A stretch of DNA of 64,000 nucleotides, taken from positions 3,292,776 through 3,356,775 of the forward strand of contig NZ_RKRA01000001.1 of NCBI RefSeq assembly GCF_003814705.1, read 5' to 3'. The stretch is from Georgenia muralis (GTDB taxonomy: Bacteria; Actinomycetota; Actinomycetes; Actinomycetales; Actinomycetaceae). The notes under the pieces are model-generated. The model was not told the origin of the DNA, ran no database searches, and saw nothing but the letters and a program-made list of their open reading frames with translations. Of this stretch, positions 1-10,098 are shown one piece after another (position 1 is the first letter of the stretch; every line of letters starts with the position of its first letter). Both the position numbers and the translations under genes were made by a program.

Positions 1-2943
1 CCGGTTGACCGGGAAGATGATCGATCGCTTGTCCCTGTCCGCGACCGAGACGAACACCCGCCCCGTCGTCGGCAGACCGCCGTACGCCGCGGACTGGGAC
101 TTGGCGAACGCGCGCGGGAAGTCCACGTCGAAGCCCATGACCTCGCCCGTCGAGCGCATCTCGGGCCCGAGGAGGGTGTCCACGATCGTCCCGCGGGCGG
201 TGGCGAACCGCTTGAACGGCAGCACGGCCTCCTTGACCGCCATGGGCGAGTCGAGGTCGAGCACCCCGCCGTCGTCGACGGGCAGGATCCCCCGCTCGCG
301 CAGCGAGGCGATGCTCTCCCCCGCCATGACCAGCGACGCGGCCTTGGCCAGCGGGACGCCGGTGGCCTTGGCGACGAAGGGCACCGTCCTCGACGCCCGC
401 GGGTTCGCCTCGATGACGTAGAGGACGTCGGAGACGAGCGCGAACTGGATGTTGATGAGGCCGCGCACGCCCACGCCCTCCGCGATCGCCTCGGTGGAAC
501 GGCGGATCCGGGCGATCTCCGTCTGGGAGAGCGTCACGGGGGGCAGGACGCACGCGGAGTCGCCGGAGTGGATGCCCGCCTCCTCGATGTGCTCCATGAC
601 CCCGCCGAGGTAGAGCTCGGTGCCGTCGTAGAGCGCGTCGACGTCGATCTCGATGGCGTCGTCGAGGAAGCGGTCGATGAGCAGGGGGGCCACCCGCCGG
701 GTGGCGTCACCGGCCTCGACGGCCGAGCGCGCGATGTAGTCCCGCAGCCCCGGCTCGTCGTACACGATCTCCATCCCCCGACCGCCCAGGACGTAGCTCG
801 GGCGCACGAGGACGGGGAAGCCGATGGACGCGGCAACCTCGAGGGCCTGCTCGGGCGAGGTCGCGGTCCCGAACGCCGGCGCCGGCAGCCCGGCCCGTCC
901 CAGCACCGCGCCGAATGCCCCGCGGTCCTCGGCGAGGTCGATCGACTCCGGCGAGGTGCCCATGATGGGCACCCCCGCGTCGGCGAGGCGCTGGGCCAGC
1001 GACAGCGGGGTCTGACCGCCCAGCTGGACCACGACGCCGGCCACGGGACCGGCGGCGAGCTCGGCGTGGTAGATCTCCAGGACGTCCTCGAACGTCAGCG
1101 GCTCGAAGTAGAGCCGGTCGGAGATGTCGTAGTCCGTCGAGACGGTCTCCGGGTTGCAGTTGACCATCACGGTCTCGTACTTCTCCGCCAGCGCCAGGGC
1201 GGCGTGGACGCAGGAGTAGTCGAACTCGATGCCCTGCCCGATGCGGTTCGGCCCGGAGCCCAGGATGATCACGGCCTCGCGCTCGCGCGGGGCGACCTCG
1301 GTCTCGAGGTCGTACGCCGAGTAGTGGTACGGGGTGCGTGCGGCGAACTCGGCGGCGCAGGTGTCGACCGTCTTGTACACCGGGCGCAGTCCGTAGGCGT
1401 GGCGCACCTCGCGCACCGCCTCCTCCCCCAGCCCGCGCAGCCGGCCGATCTGCAGGTCGGAGAAGCCGTTGCGCTTGGCCAGGCGCAGCACCTGCTCGGT
1501 GAGGGCCGGCGCGGTGCGCACCGCCTCGGCGACCTCCTCGATGAGGACGAGCTGGTCGAGGAACCACGGGTCGATCGCCGTCGCCTCGAACACCTCCTCG
1601 ACGGTGGCGCCGCCGCGCAGCGCCTGCTGGACGTCGACCAGGCGCGTCTCGGTGGGGGTGCGCACCGACTCCAGGAGGGCCGCCGTCGTCTCCGCGTCGG
1701 GGGCCGGGCCGTCCCAGTGGAAGCTCGTGCCGCGCTTGTCGATCGAGCGCTGCGCCTTCTGCAGGGCCTCGGTGAAGTTGCGGCCCATCGCCATCGCCTC
1801 CCCCACCGACTTCATGGTCGTGGTGAGGGTGGGGTCGGCGGCAGGGAACTTCTCGAACGCGAACCGCGGGACCTTGACGACGACGTAGTCGAGCGTGGGC
1901 TCGAAGCTGGCCGGGGTGGAGCCGGTGATGTCGTTGGGGATCTCGTCGAGGGTGTAGCCCACGGCGAGGCGGGCGGCGATCTTGGCGATGGGGAACCCGG
2001 TCGCCTTCGACGCCAGCGCCGAGGAGCGCGAGACGCGCGGGTTCATCTCGATGACGACGACGCGCCCCGTCGCCGGGTCGACCGCGAACTGGACGTTGCA
2101 GCCGCCGGTGTCGACACCGACCTCGCGGATGATGGCGATGCCGACGTCGCGCAGCCTCTGGTACTCGCGGTCGGTGAGCGTCAGGGCCGGCGCGACGGTG
2201 ATCGAGTCGCCGGTGTGCACGCCGACGGGGTCGACGTTCTCGATCGAGCACACGACCACGACGTTGTCCGCCTTGTCGCGCATGAGCTCGAGCTCGAACT
2301 CCTTCCAGCCGAGGATGGACTCCTCGAGCAGCACCTCGGTGGTGGGCGAGTAGTGCAGGCCCGCGCCGGCGATCCGGGTGAGGTCCTCGGGCGTGTACGC
2401 GATGCCGGAGCCGAGGCCCCCCATGGTGAAGGAGGGCCGCACGACGAGCGGGTAGCCCAGCTCCTCCGCGGCGGCGTGGCACTCCTCGAGGCTGTGCGTG
2501 ATGACCGACCGGGCGCTCTCCGCCCCGCACCGCTCGACGACGCCCTTGAACGCCTCCCGGTCCTCGGCGAGGTTGATCGCGTCGATGGACGCGCCGATGA
2601 GCTCGACGCCGAACTCATCCAGCACACCGGCCTCGTGCAGGGCGATGGCCGTGTTGAGGGCCGTCTGCCCGCCCAGGGTCGGCAGCAGGGCGTCGGGACG
2701 CTCCTTGGCGATGATCGTGGCGACGACCTCAGGGGTGATGGGCTCGACGTACGTGGCGTCGGCCATCTCCGGGTCGGTCATGATCGTGGCCGGGTTGGAG
2801 TTGACGAGGATGACCCGCATGCCCTCCTCGCGCAGCACCCGCACGGCCTGGGTGCCGGAGTAGTCGAACTCGGCGGCCTGGCCGATGACGATCGGCCCGG
2901 AGCCGATCACCATGACGCTGGCGATGTCGGTGCGCCGGGGCAT
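1..2943 (-). CDS. carB: carbamoyl-phosphate synthase large subunit (C-terminus cut by window edge)
   Basis: Makes carbamoyl phosphate from bicarbonate, ATP and the ammonia released by CarA, for pyrimidine and arginine synthesis. The visible 981 codons start [20 protein letters not shown], the usual CarB N-terminus with its first ATP-grasp/pre-ATP-grasp motif [17 protein letters not shown], and run through both duplicated synthetase halves. The last roughly 120 residues (the C-terminal allosteric domain) lie beyond base 1, so regulation by UMP or ornithine cannot be judged. The ATG at 2941-2943 overlaps the carA stop codon as ATGA, so it is translationally coupled as the last visible gene of the pyr operon. 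Identity is very secure; only the end is missing. Confidence 0.97.
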   Translation of the reverse strand, partial: MPRRTDIASVMVIGSGPIVIGQAAEFDYSGTQAVRVLREEGMRVILVNSNPATIMTDPEMADATYVEPITPEVVATIIAKERPDALLPTLGGQTALNTAIALHEAGVLDEFGVELIGASIDAINLAEDREAFKGVVERCGAESARSVITHSLEECHAAAEELGYPLVVRPSFTMGGLGSGIAYTPEDLTRIAGAGLHYSPTTEVLLEESILGWKEFELELMRDKADNVVVVCSIENVDPVGVHTGDSITVAPALTLTDREYQRLRDVGIAIIREVGVDTGGCNVQFAVDPATGRVVVIEMNPRVSRSSALASKATGFPIAKIAARLAVGYTLDEIPNDITGSTPASFEPTLDYVVVKVPRFAFEKFPAADPTLTTTMKSVGEAMAMGRNFTEALQKAQRSIDKRGTSFHWDGPAPDAETTAALLESVRTPTETRLVDVQQALRGGATVEEVFEATAIDPWFLDQLVLIEEVAEAVRTAPALTEQVLRLAKRNGFSDLQIGRLRGLGEEAVREVRHAYGLRPVYKTVDTCAAEFAARTPYHYSAYDLETEVAPREREAVIILGSGPNRIGQGIEFDYSCVHAALALAEKYETVMVNCNPETVSTDYDISDRLYFEPLTFEDVLEIYHAELAAGPVAGVVVQLGGQTPLSLAQRLADAGVPIMGTSPESIDLAEDRGAFGAVLGRAGLPAPAFGTATSPEQALEVAASIGFPVLVRPSYVLGGRGMEIVYDEPGLRDYIARSAVEAGDATRRVAPLLIDRFLDDAIEIDVDALYDGTELYLGGVMEHIEEAGIHSGDSACVLPPVTLSQTEIARIRRSTEAIAEGVGVRGLINIQFALVSDVLYVIEANPRASRTVPFVAKATGVPLAKAASLVMAGESIASLRERGILPVDDGGVLDLDSPMAVKEAVLPFKRFATARGTIVDTLLGPEMRSTGEVMGFDVDFPRAFAKSQSAAYGGLPTTGRVFVSVADRDKRSIIFPVNR

Positions 2944-4205
2944 CAGCTGTTCTCGCTCTCGTCGGTGGGGCCGCCGGCGGCGCCGGTGCGGGGGTGGTCG
3001 TGCATGAGCCGGACGAACCGGTCGAAGAGGTGCTCCGCGTCGTGCGGGCCGGCCGCCGCCTCGGGGTGGTACTGCACCGAGAAGGCGGGGATGTCCATGG
3101 CGCGCAGGCCCTCCACGACGTTGTCGTTGAGACCCACGTGCGAGACCTCCACGCGGCCGTACCGCCCACCCTCGAAGGGGGCGGTGGACGGCTCGCCGAT
3201 GGGGGCGTCGACGGCGAAGCCGTGGTTGTGCGCGGTGATCTCCACCTTGCCGGTCTCGCGGTCCAGGACCGGCTGGTTGACCCCGCGGTGGCCGTACTCG
3301 AGCTTGTACGTGCCGTACCCGAGCGCCCGGCCGAGGAGCTGGTTGCCGAAGCAGATGCCGAAGAACGGCAGCCCGGCGTCGAGGACGCCGCGCAGGAGGT
3401 CCACCTCGTGGGTGGCGGCCTCGGGGTCGCCGGGGCCGTTGGAGAAGAACACCCCGTCGGGCTTCAGGGCCAGGACCTCGGCGAGGGTGACCGACTGCGG
3501 GACCACGTGGACCCGTACCCCCCGCGCGGCGAGCTGCTGCGGGGTGCGGGACTTGATGCCGAGGTCGACGGCGACGACGGTCGCGACCGGGTCGCCGGCG
3601 TGGTCGTCGGTGGGCTCGACGGTGTACGCGGCCTCGGTGCTGACCTCGCGCGCCAGGTCGGCGCCGAGCATCTCCGGGGACTCGCGGACGACGTCGAGGA
3701 GCACCTCGGTGGCCTGCTCGGTGAGGTTCTCGGCGCCCGCGGGCAGGGCTGCGCCGGAGAAGATGCCGGCGCGCATGACCCCGCGTTCGCGCAGGTGCCG
3801 GGTCAGGGCCCGGGTGTCGACGTCGCAGATCCCCACGACGCCCTGCTCGGCGAGCTCGTCCTCCAGCTCGCGCTGGGAGCGCCACGACGAGGCGCGGCGG
3901 GCGGCGTCGCGCACGACGAAGCCGGCCACCCAGATCCGGTGCGACTCCGGGTCCTCGTCGTTGACGCCGGTGTTGCCGATGTGCGGGGCGGTCATGACGA
4001 CGATCTGGCGGTGGTAGGAGGGGTCGGTGAGGGTCTCCTGGTATCCGGTCATCCCGGTGGAGAAGACGATCTCGCCGACCGTGCGGCCGGTGGCGGCGTA
4101 GGCGCTGCCGCGCAGGACGAGACCGTCCTCGAGGACGATGAGCGCGGGCTCGCGCAGGGCGCCGCGGGGGGCGGTGCCGGACGCCTGGCTGGTGGGGGCG
4201 CTCAT
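2943..4205 (-). CDS. carA: carbamoyl-phosphate synthase small (glutaminase) subunit
   Basis: Hydrolyses glutamine and passes ammonia to CarB. The 420-residue length is normal. The N-terminal CarA domain ([20 protein letters not shown]) is followed by a class I glutamine amidotransferase domain with nucleophile motif [10 protein letters not shown] and the His-Glu pair in QYHPEA. The family often has GICLGHQ; the Asn in place of His next to the nucleophile region is, from memory, common in actinobacterial CarA and not a sign of decay. Start ATG overlaps the pyrC stop (ATGA) and its own stop overlaps carB, so carA sits in a coupled pyrC-carA-carB chain. The extra small gene found between pyrC and carA in mycobacteria is absent here. 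Confidence 0.97.
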   Translation of the reverse strand: MSAPTSQASGTAPRGALREPALIVLEDGLVLRGSAYAATGRTVGEIVFSTGMTGYQETLTDPSYHRQIVVMTAPHIGNTGVNDEDPESHRIWVAGFVVRDAARRASSWRSQRELEDELAEQGVVGICDVDTRALTRHLRERGVMRAGIFSGAALPAGAENLTEQATEVLLDVVRESPEMLGADLAREVSTEAAYTVEPTDDHAGDPVATVVAVDLGIKSRTPQQLAARGVRVHVVPQSVTLAEVLALKPDGVFFSNGPGDPEAATHEVDLLRGVLDAGLPFFGICFGNQLLGRALGYGTYKLEYGHRGVNQPVLDRETGKVEITAHNHGFAVDAPIGEPSTAPFEGGRYGRVEVSHVGLNDNVVEGLRAMDIPAFSVQYHPEAAAGPHDAEHLFDRFVRLMHDHPRTGAAGGPTDESENS

Positions 4206-5518
4206 GCGCCTGCCTCCTCACGCGCCACGGGGGCGCCGTCGACAACGGTGGGACGTCCCCGCAGGAACGTCGCGACCACCCGACCGGGGAGCTCCCGGCC
4301 GGCACAAGGGGTGTTGCGGCTGCGGGTGGCCTGGGCGGCCGGGTCGACGACCCGGCGCGCGGCGGGGTCGACCAGGGTGAGGTTGGCCGGCTCGCCGACG
4401 GCGAGGGGCCGGCCGTGGCCGGTGACACGGCCGATCCGGGCCGGCGCCTCGGACATGACGCGCGCGACGTCGGCCCAGGTCAGCCGGCCGCTGTCCACCA
4501 TGACCTCCTGGACCACCGACAGGGCGGTCTCCAGGCCGGTCATGCCGAAGGCCCCGGCCGCCCACTCGCAGTCCTTGTCCTCGGCCGCGTGCGGGGCGTG
4601 GTCGGTGCCGACGGTGTCGATGGTGCCGTCGGCCAGGCCTGCCCGGACCGCCTCGACGTCCTCGGCGGTGCGCAGCGGCGGGTTGACCTTGAACAGCGGG
4701 TCGTAGCTGCGGGCGAGCTCGTCGGTGAGGAGCAGGTGGTGCGGGGTGACCTCCGCCGTCACCGCGATGCCGCGGGCCTTGGCCCACCGGACGATGTCGA
4801 CCGAGCCGGCGGTGGACAGGTGCAGCACGTGGAGCCGGGAGCCGACGTGCTCGGCGAGGAGGACGTCCCGGGCGATGATCGACTCCTCCGCCACCGCCGG
4901 CCAGCCGGCGAGGCCGAGCTCGGCCGAGACCGCGCCCTCGTGCATCTGGGCGCCCTCGGTCAGGCGCGGCTCCTGGGCGTGCTGGGCGATGACGCCGTCG
5001 AGGCCCTTGACGTACTCCAGGGCGCGCCGCATGAGCACGGGGTCCGCGACGCACCGGCCGTCGTCGGAGAACACCCGCACGCGGGCGGCGGACTGGGCCA
5101 TGGCCCCGAGCTCGGCCAGGACCTTGCCCTCGAGGCCGACGGAGACGGCACCGACGGGGTGGACGTCGACCCAGCCGGCCTCGCGGCCGAGGTTCCACAC
5201 CTGCTCGACGACGCCGGCGGTGTCCGCGACCGGGGAGGTGTTGGCCATGGCGTGCACCGCCGTGAAGCCGCCCAGCGCCGCGGCACGGGTCCCGGTCGCG
5301 ACCGTCTCGGTGTCCTCCCGGCCCGGTTCGCGCAGGTGGGTGTGCAGGTCGACCAGGCCGGGCAGTGCGACCAGGCCGTCGGCGTCGACGACGACGGCGT
5401 CGCGCCCGGCCGCACGGGAGGCGTCGGCGCCGACGGCGGCGATGCGGCCCCCGCGCAGGAGCAGGTCGGCCGGGTCGCCGCCGAGCAGGCGTGCGCCGCG
5501 GACGAGGTGGTCGGTCAT
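4202..5518 (-). CDS. pyrC: dihydroorotase
   Basis: Cyclises carbamoyl-aspartate to dihydroorotate, step three of pyrimidine synthesis. The 438-residue protein starts [20 protein letters not shown]. Zinc-ligand motifs are intact: HTHLREPG near residue 60, the QHAQEPRL and VLHLSTAGS histidines mid-protein, and GTDHAPH near residue 305. The open frame continues upstream into pyrB, but the ATG at 5516-5518 overlaps the pyrB stop as ATGA and begins exactly at the family N-terminus, so that start is chosen. It belongs to the class I, stand-alone zinc amidohydrolase type. Confidence 0.96.
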   Translation of the reverse strand: MTDHLVRGARLLGGDPADLLLRGGRIAAVGADASRAAGRDAVVVDADGLVALPGLVDLHTHLREPGREDTETVATGTRAAALGGFTAVHAMANTSPVADTAGVVEQVWNLGREAGWVDVHPVGAVSVGLEGKVLAELGAMAQSAARVRVFSDDGRCVADPVLMRRALEYVKGLDGVIAQHAQEPRLTEGAQMHEGAVSAELGLAGWPAVAEESIIARDVLLAEHVGSRLHVLHLSTAGSVDIVRWAKARGIAVTAEVTPHHLLLTDELARSYDPLFKVNPPLRTAEDVEAVRAGLADGTIDTVGTDHAPHAAEDKDCEWAAGAFGMTGLETALSVVQEVMVDSGRLTWADVARVMSEAPARIGRVTGHGRPLAVGEPANLTLVDPAARRVVDPAAQATRSRNTPCAGRELPGRVVATFLRGRPTVVDGAPVAREEAGA

Positions 5519-6522
5519 GAGATCCCTCCGTCGGTGCCCCCGGACAGGAGCAGGTACAGCACGGCCATGCGGACCGAGACGCCGTTCGCGACCTGCTCGA
5601 CGATGGTCGAGCGCGGGGAGTCGGCGGCCTCGGCGCTGATCTCCAGGCCGCGGTTCATCGGTCCCGGGTGCATGACGATGGCGTGCTCGGGCAGGGCGCG
5701 CAGCCGCGGGCCGTCCAGGCCGTAGCGGCGGTGGTACTCCTGCGGCGAGGGGAAGAACCCGCCGCCGGCGCTGGACATCCGCTCGCGCTGGACGCGCAGC
5801 ATCATCACCGCGTCGGGGGCGTCGGCCTCGACGGCCTCGTCGAGGTCGTAGCGGACCGTCGCGGGCCAGCCGTCGATGCCGACCGGGAGCAGGGTGGGCG
5901 GGCCGACGAGGGTGACCCTGGCCCCCAGGGTGGAGAGGAGCTGGACGTTCGACCGGGCGACGCGGGAGTGGAGGACGTCGCCGACGATGACGACCGACGT
6001 CCCGGCGAGGTCGGAGCCGGTCGGGGCGGGGGTGGCGCCGGCGACCCGCCACGCGGTGATGACGCCGCGGGCGTGGAGGTGGCGGCGCAGGGTGAACGCG
6101 TCGAGCAGGGCCTGGGTGGGGTGCTGGTGCGTGCCGTCGCCGGCGTTGAGGACGGGGACGTCGATCCAGCCCGAGTGGGCGAGCCGGTGCGGGGCGCCGG
6201 AGGCCTGGTGGCGGATGACGACGCCGTCGGCGCCCATCGCCTGCAGGGTCTGGGCGGTGTCCTTGAGGGACTCGCCCTTGGACACCGAGGAGCCCTTGGC
6301 GGAGAAGTTGATGACGTCGGCGCTCAGGCGCTTGGCGGCCGCCTCGAAGGAGATCCGCGTGCGGGTGGAGTCCTCGAAGAAGAGGTTGACGACCGTCCGC
6401 CCGCGCAGGGTGGGCAGCTTCTTCATCGTCCGGCCCTGGGTGGCGGCCATCGCCTCGGCGGTGTCGAGGACGCCGACGGCCGCGTCGTGGTCGAGGTCGG
6501 CGGCGGAGAGGAGGTGCCTCAT
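5515..6522 (-). CDS. pyrB: aspartate carbamoyltransferase catalytic subunit
   Basis: Condenses carbamoyl phosphate with aspartate. The 335-residue chain has the carbamoyl-phosphate motif [12 protein letters not shown] near residue 50, the K loop [11 protein letters not shown], the HPTQALLD motif and the C-terminal [11 protein letters not shown]. No pyrI-like regulatory chain is nearby, so this is a catalytic-only enzyme with control at the pyr leader. A short insertion (around [15 protein letters not shown]) lies before the aspartate domain beta-strand and is probably a surface loop. Coupled by ATGA to both pyrR upstream and pyrC downstream. Confidence 0.96.
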   Translation of the reverse strand: MRHLLSAADLDHDAAVGVLDTAEAMAATQGRTMKKLPTLRGRTVVNLFFEDSTRTRISFEAAAKRLSADVINFSAKGSSVSKGESLKDTAQTLQAMGADGVVIRHQASGAPHRLAHSGWIDVPVLNAGDGTHQHPTQALLDAFTLRRHLHARGVITAWRVAGATPAPTGSDLAGTSVVIVGDVLHSRVARSNVQLLSTLGARVTLVGPPTLLPVGIDGWPATVRYDLDEAVEADAPDAVMMLRVQRERMSSAGGGFFPSPQEYHRRYGLDGPRLRALPEHAIVMHPGPMNRGLEISAEAADSPRSTIVEQVANGVSVRMAVLYLLLSGGTDGGIS

Positions 6523-7070
6523 CGTGCCTCCCCCGCGATCGTCACGGCGTCGGCGGCGCCGTCGATCTCCGACAGCTGCACGCTCACCCGCTCGCTGCGG
6601 GCGGTGGGCAGGTTCTTCCCCACGTAGTCGGCGCGGATGGGCAGCTCGCGGTGGCCGCGGTCGACGAGGACGGCGAGCTGGACGGCCCGGGGGCGCCCGA
6701 GGTCCTGGAGGGCGTCCAGGGCGGCGCGGACCGTCCGGCCGGAGAACAGGACGTCGTCGACGAGGACGACGACCTTGTCGTCGATCCCGCCCGCCGGGAG
6801 CGACGTCGGGCCCAGCGGCCGGGTGGGGTGGGACCGCAGGTCGTCGCGGTACATGGTGATGTCGAGGGACCCGACCGGGATCTCCCGGCCGCCCTCGGTG
6901 CCGGCCATGCGTCGGGCGACGCGCTCGGCGAGCGGTACGCCGCGGGTCGGGATGCCCAGGACGACGACGTCGTCGCTGCCGTGGTTGCGTTCGAGGATCT
7001 CGTGCGCGATCCGGGTGAGGGACCGGGAGACGTCGGCGTCGGAAAGGACCTGTCGGGGCGTGCTGGTCAC
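6519..7070 (-). CDS. pyrR: pyr operon regulatory protein / uracil phosphoribosyltransferase
   Basis: RNA-binding attenuator/repressor that senses UMP and also has uracil phosphoribosyltransferase activity. The 183-residue protein has the PRPP loop [18 protein letters not shown] and the conserved [11 protein letters not shown] and DITMYRDDL segments. The start is GTG at 7068-7070 with a perfect AAGGAGG seven bases upstream (7077-7083); no ATG fits. A consensus PyrR-binding hairpin ends two bases before that ribosome-binding site, which points to autogenous translational repression, the mechanism described for Mycobacterium smegmatis. First gene of pyrR-pyrB-pyrC-carA-carB, all overlapping. Confidence 0.96.
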   Translation of the reverse strand: MTSTPRQVLSDADVSRSLTRIAHEILERNHGSDDVVVLGIPTRGVPLAERVARRMAGTEGGREIPVGSLDITMYRDDLRSHPTRPLGPTSLPAGGIDDKVVVLVDDVLFSGRTVRAALDALQDLGRPRAVQLAVLVDRGHRELPIRADYVGKNLPTARSERVSVQLSEIDGAADAVTIAGEAR

Positions 7071-7076
7071 GATGGA

Positions 7077-7102
7077 CCTCCTTCCCCGCCTCACGGGACG
7101 GG
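7077..7102 (-). promoter_or_regulatory. PyrR-binding hairpin abutting the pyrR ribosome-binding site
   Basis: On the minus strand the arms CCCGTC and GGCGGG (7085-7102) pair over six bases with one G-U and enclose the hexaloop CCGTGA, which fits the known PyrR loop consensus CNGNGA flanked by UC and GG. The AAGGAGG ribosome-binding site follows at 7077-7083. No terminator hairpin separates it from pyrR, so block of ribosome access, not transcription attenuation, is the likely mode. Motif match is direct; mechanism is inference from mycobacterial pyr leaders. Confidence 0.8.
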
Positions 7103-7195
7103 TGTTAAAGGATGTCGGACAGCGCCGATGGTACGCCCTGGCCCGGGGCGGTCCTCGCGCTGTCCGCGGGTCGGCGCCGTGGCGACGCTCACGCC

Positions 7196-7675
7196 TCAGG
7201 CCTCGTCGAGCAGACGCCGCAGCATCTCCAGCGCGCGCAGCACCGTGCCGGTGAGGACGTCCTCGGGGTCGCCCGGCAGGTGGTGCTCCTCGTGACGGGC
7301 CGTGCCGCGCAGGTGCCCGCCGACGAACACCGTGCCGGCGGGCCGTCCCTCCTGCGGCCCCGGACCGCCGACGCCCGTGACCGAGACCGTGACGTCGGCA
7401 CCGGTGAGGCGGGCGACGCCGTCGGCCATCTGCTCCGCGCACCGCGCCGTGACCACCGGGCCCGGGTCCACGCCCAGGACCGTGAACTTGACCTCGTCGA
7501 GGTAGGACACCACGCCGCCGGCGAACCAGGTGGACGCCCCCTCGGCGGCGCCGAGCTGGGTGGCCAGGAGCCCGGCCGTGAGGGACTCGGCCACCGCGAC
7601 CCTCACCCCCGAGGTCCGCGCCCGGGCGGCGATGTCGTCGAGGAGCGGCTGCGCGCCGTCGATGAGCGTGGTCAT
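7196..7675 (-). CDS. pncC: nicotinamide-nucleotide amidohydrolase (CinA C-terminal domain protein)
   Basis: Deamidates nicotinamide mononucleotide to nicotinate mononucleotide in the NAD salvage (pyridine nucleotide) cycle. The 159-residue protein is the stand-alone CinA C-terminal domain: [16 protein letters not shown] near residue 30, [15 protein letters not shown], and [20 protein letters not shown] near residue 110 match the family in order. The open frame extends far upstream, but ATG 7673-7675 gives the expected length and the upstream part has no family similarity. It is not coupled to pyrR (about 125 nt lie between) and is divergent from aroD. Confidence 0.88.
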   Translation of the reverse strand: MTTLIDGAQPLLDDIAARARTSGVRVAVAESLTAGLLATQLGAAEGASTWFAGGVVSYLDEVKFTVLGVDPGPVVTARCAEQMADGVARLTGADVTVSVTGVGGPGPQEGRPAGTVFVGGHLRGTARHEEHHLPGDPEDVLTGTVLRALEMLRRLLDEA

Positions 7676-7792
7676 GGAGCCAGATGATGCCCGGGCGCCC
7701 GGCGGCCTGCACGGTGGACGTCCCCTCCCGGGACCCGCCCCGCCGATACGCTCGGCGGGCCGGGACGTCCGGCCCAGCGGCGGAGGAGCACG

Positions 7793-8566
7793 GTGCGCAC
7801 GGTCCGACTCAAGAACGTCGTCCTCGGCGAGGACCCGACGAAGGTGATCGTCCCGATCACCGGTGCCGACGCCGCGACCCTCGTCGAGGAGCTGCGCGCG
7901 GTGCGGGCCGTCGCCGGCGTCGTCGACGTCGTGGAGTGGCGGGCGGACCACCTGACCCGGGTGGCCGGGCCCGACGTGCTCGCGGCCGACGTGCTCGCGG
8001 CCGGACGGCTCGTCGCCGCCGAGGCCGGCGACCTGCCCGTGCTCTTCACCTTCCGCACCGCCGAGGAGGGCGGTGCCGCGGCGATCGCCGACGAGGACTA
8101 CGCCGACCTCACGATCGCGCTCGCCCGGTCGGGCGTCGTCGATGCCGTCGACGTCGAGCTGTTCCGGGACGAGCAGCAGGTGCGGCGGGTGGTCGCGGCC
8201 GCCCACGAGGCGGGTGTCGCCGTCGTCATGTCCACCCACGACTTCGCCGGCACCCCGGCGACGCAGGAGATCCTCGACCGCCTGGGCCGGATGGTCGAGC
8301 TCGGCGCGGACGTCGCCAAGCTCGCCGCGACACCCCGGGACGCCGGGGACGTGCTGACCCTGCTCGACGCCACGTGGACCATGAGCCGTCGCACGGACCG
8401 CCCGCTCATCACCATGGCGATGGGCCAGGTGGGTGTGGCCTCGCGGCTCGTGGGCGGGGTGTTCGGCTCGGCCGCCACCTTCGGGAGCGTCGGCGCGGCG
8501 TCGGCACCCGGCCAGGTGCCGGTGGGCGAGCTGAGCCGGGTCCTGCGAGTCCTCGGCGGCGGGTAA
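7793..8566 (+). CDS. aroD: 3-dehydroquinate dehydratase, class I
   Basis: Third step of the shikimate pathway: dehydrates 3-dehydroquinate through a Schiff base. 257 residues with the class I signatures: KVIVPITG at the N-terminus, VVEWRADHL (substrate-binding Glu and Arg), STHDF with the catalytic His, and AKLAATPRD with the Schiff-base Lys. Start GTG at 7793 follows GGAGGA about five bases upstream; a -10-like TACGCT lies about 45 bases before. It is one of the few plus-strand genes here and is convergent with nusB (22 nt apart). Many actinobacteria carry the unrelated class II enzyme (AroQ) in the aro cluster instead. Confidence 0.92.
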   Translation: MRTVRLKNVVLGEDPTKVIVPITGADAATLVEELRAVRAVAGVVDVVEWRADHLTRVAGPDVLAADVLAAGRLVAAEAGDLPVLFTFRTAEEGGAAAIADEDYADLTIALARSGVVDAVDVELFRDEQQVRRVVAAAHEAGVAVVMSTHDFAGTPATQEILDRLGRMVELGADVAKLAATPRDAGDVLTLLDATWTMSRRTDRPLITMAMGQVGVASRLVGGVFGSAATFGSVGAASAPGQVPVGELSRVLRVLGGG

Positions 8567-8588
8567 GGCTACGGGGCGCCAGCCGAGC

Positions 8589-9014
8589 TCAGAGGGTGGG
8601 CTTGATCTCCATGAGCCGTGCGAGCAGCCCGTTGACAAACGACGGGGACTCGTCCGTGGACAGCTCGGTGGCGAGGTTGACCGCCTCGTCGACGGCGACC
8701 GCGTCGGGGACGTCGTCGTTGTAGAGGAGCTCCCACGCGCCCAGGCGGAGGATGGCCCGGTCGACCGCCGCCATCCGCTCGAGCGACCAGCCCTGGGAGT
8801 AGGTGCGCAGCAGCTCGTCGATCTCCCCGCCGTGGGCGGCGACACCGGTGACGATCTCCGCCGCGTACGGCGGGAACGGGCCCTGCGCGACCGTGATCTG
8901 CTTGCGCTCCTCCAGCAGGGCGAGCAGGTCGTCGGCCGTGTCACCACGGCCCTTCTGGTCGGCCTCGAACAGGACGTCCAACGCCCGGCGTCGGGCCTTG
9001 GTGCGTGCGGCCAC
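8589..9014 (-). CDS. nusB: transcription antitermination factor NusB
   Basis: All-helical partner of NusE (S10) in rRNA antitermination complexes. The 141-residue protein begins with the family N-terminus ARTKARRRALDVLFEADQKG, the arginine-rich boxA RNA-binding helix, and ends with SFVNGLLARLMEI. Start is GTG at 9012-9014 with GAGGA upstream. It follows efp (75 nt gap), the usual efp-nusB pairing of actinobacteria, where nusB is normally downstream of efp. Confidence 0.95.
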   Translation of the reverse strand: MAARTKARRRALDVLFEADQKGRGDTADDLLALLEERKQITVAQGPFPPYAAEIVTGVAAHGGEIDELLRTYSQGWSLERMAAVDRAILRLGAWELLYNDDVPDAVAVDEAVNLATELSTDESPSFVNGLLARLMEIKPTL

Positions 9015-9088
9015 GGAGGTCCTCTCTGGTGCTCGTGCTCCTGGTCGTGCGTGTGGTCGCGATCAGCCCGGTCGGCCCGGGCGGCCGG

Positions 9089-9649
9089 TCAGCTGACGCG
9101 ACCGAGGTAGTCGCCCGAGCGGGTGTCCACCTTGACCTTGGTGCCGATCTCGAGGAACAGCGGGACCTGGATCTCGTAGCCGGTCTCCACGGTGGCGGGC
9201 TTGGTGCCGGCCGAGGAGCGGTCGCCCTGGAGACCCGGCTCGGTGTAGGTGATCTCGAGGACGACCGAGGCGGGCAGCTCGACGAAGAGCACCGTGCCCT
9301 CGTGCGTGGCGACGATGGCCTCCTGGTTCTCCAGGAGGAAGTTCGCGGCGTCGCCGACCGTCTCGGCCGGGACGTGGATCTGCTCGTACGTCTCGGAGTC
9401 CATGAAGACGAAGTCGGTGCCGTCCTTGTACAGGAACTGCATGTCGCGGCGGTCGACCGTCGCGGTCTCGACCTTGATGCCCGCGTTGAAGGTCTTGTCG
9501 ACGGTCTTGCCCGACATGACGTTCTTGAGCTTGGTGCGGACGAAGGCGGGGCCCTTGCCCGGCTTGACGTGCTGGAACTCGACGACCTGCCAGAGCTGTC
9601 CGTCGATGTTGAGCACGAGGCCGTTCTTCAGGTCGTTCGTCGTCGCCAC
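9089..9649 (-). CDS. efp: elongation factor P
   Basis: Binds the ribosome E-site region and relieves stalling at polyproline stretches. 186 residues, three beta-barrel domains as usual. The tip of domain I reads [14 protein letters not shown]; the PGKGP palindrome is the hallmark of the actinobacterial subfamily reported to work with an unmodified lysine, and no epmA/epmB/earP-like gene is seen nearby. Start GTG at 9647-9649 gives [14 protein letters not shown], the family N-terminus. Several proteins in this window have proline-rich linkers (AroKB, DUF349 protein) that would be natural EF-P clients. Confidence 0.96.
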   Translation of the reverse strand: MATTNDLKNGLVLNIDGQLWQVVEFQHVKPGKGPAFVRTKLKNVMSGKTVDKTFNAGIKVETATVDRRDMQFLYKDGTDFVFMDSETYEQIHVPAETVGDAANFLLENQEAIVATHEGTVLFVELPASVVLEITYTEPGLQGDRSSAGTKPATVETGYEIQVPLFLEIGTKVKVDTRSGDYLGRVS

Positions 9650-9717
9650 GTTTCTCTGCCGTTCCTGTCGTCGAGTGCTGGTCGCGCCACCGGTCGCCGG
9701 GCGCCGGGCAGCGCCGG

Positions 9718-10098
9718 TCAGGATACCGCGCCGAGCACCAGCACGCCGACGACGCCGAGGAGGGCGGCCCAGATGTAGCTCGCCAGCGTGCCGATGATGA
9801 ACCGTTCCGCGGCGGGGCTGCGCTTGTCGGGGTGGGCCTCACGCAGCTCGGGGTAGCGGCCGAGCCCCTTGACGGCGAGCACGACGGCGACCGTCTCGGG
9901 GTAGCCGGCCAGGACACCGCCGGTGATCGCGAAGCGCTCGAGCATGCCGATCCAGGTGCCCCCGCGGAGCACGCCGGGGATGACCGGCCCCGGCTCCACG
10001 CGCCGCAGGGTGGCACCGACGATCACCCGGCCCAGCAGGGCCGAGAGCAGCAGCACGGCGAGGACGACGCCCGCCTGGAGGCCTGTGGTCGAACTCAC
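9718..10098 (-). CDS. small membrane protein, partner of the SatD-like protein (DUF3307 C-terminal-like)
   Basis: 126 residues with about three membrane segments (roughly 7-27, 50-70 and 100-124) and a conserved-looking core: [33 protein letters not shown], and [19 protein letters not shown]. From memory this resembles the C-terminal half of DUF3307 membrane proteins, which lie next to satD in some Firmicutes; no function is known. Start GTG (10096-10098) overlaps the stop of the SatD-like gene as GTGA, so the two are co-translated. No signal peptide other than the first helix. Function not assigned; the family link is tentative. Confidence 0.7.
   Translation of the reverse strand: MSSTTGLQAGVVLAVLLLSALLGRVIVGATLRRVEPGPVIPGVLRGGTWIGMLERFAITGGVLAGYPETVAVVLAVKGLGRYPELREAHPDKRSPAAERFIIGTLASYIWAALLGVVGVLVLGAVS

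Noticed and set aside
568-4017. Very long plus-strand open frame (over 1,100 codons) across carB and carA
   Set aside because: Antisense shadow of the real genes: the translation is an Asp/Gly/Arg/Val mix with no family similarity, produced by GC-rich third positions.
5519-6052. N-terminal extension of pyrC into pyrB
   Set aside because: The extra sequence is Arg/Pro-rich without similarity, and the ATG overlapping the pyrB stop matches the family start.
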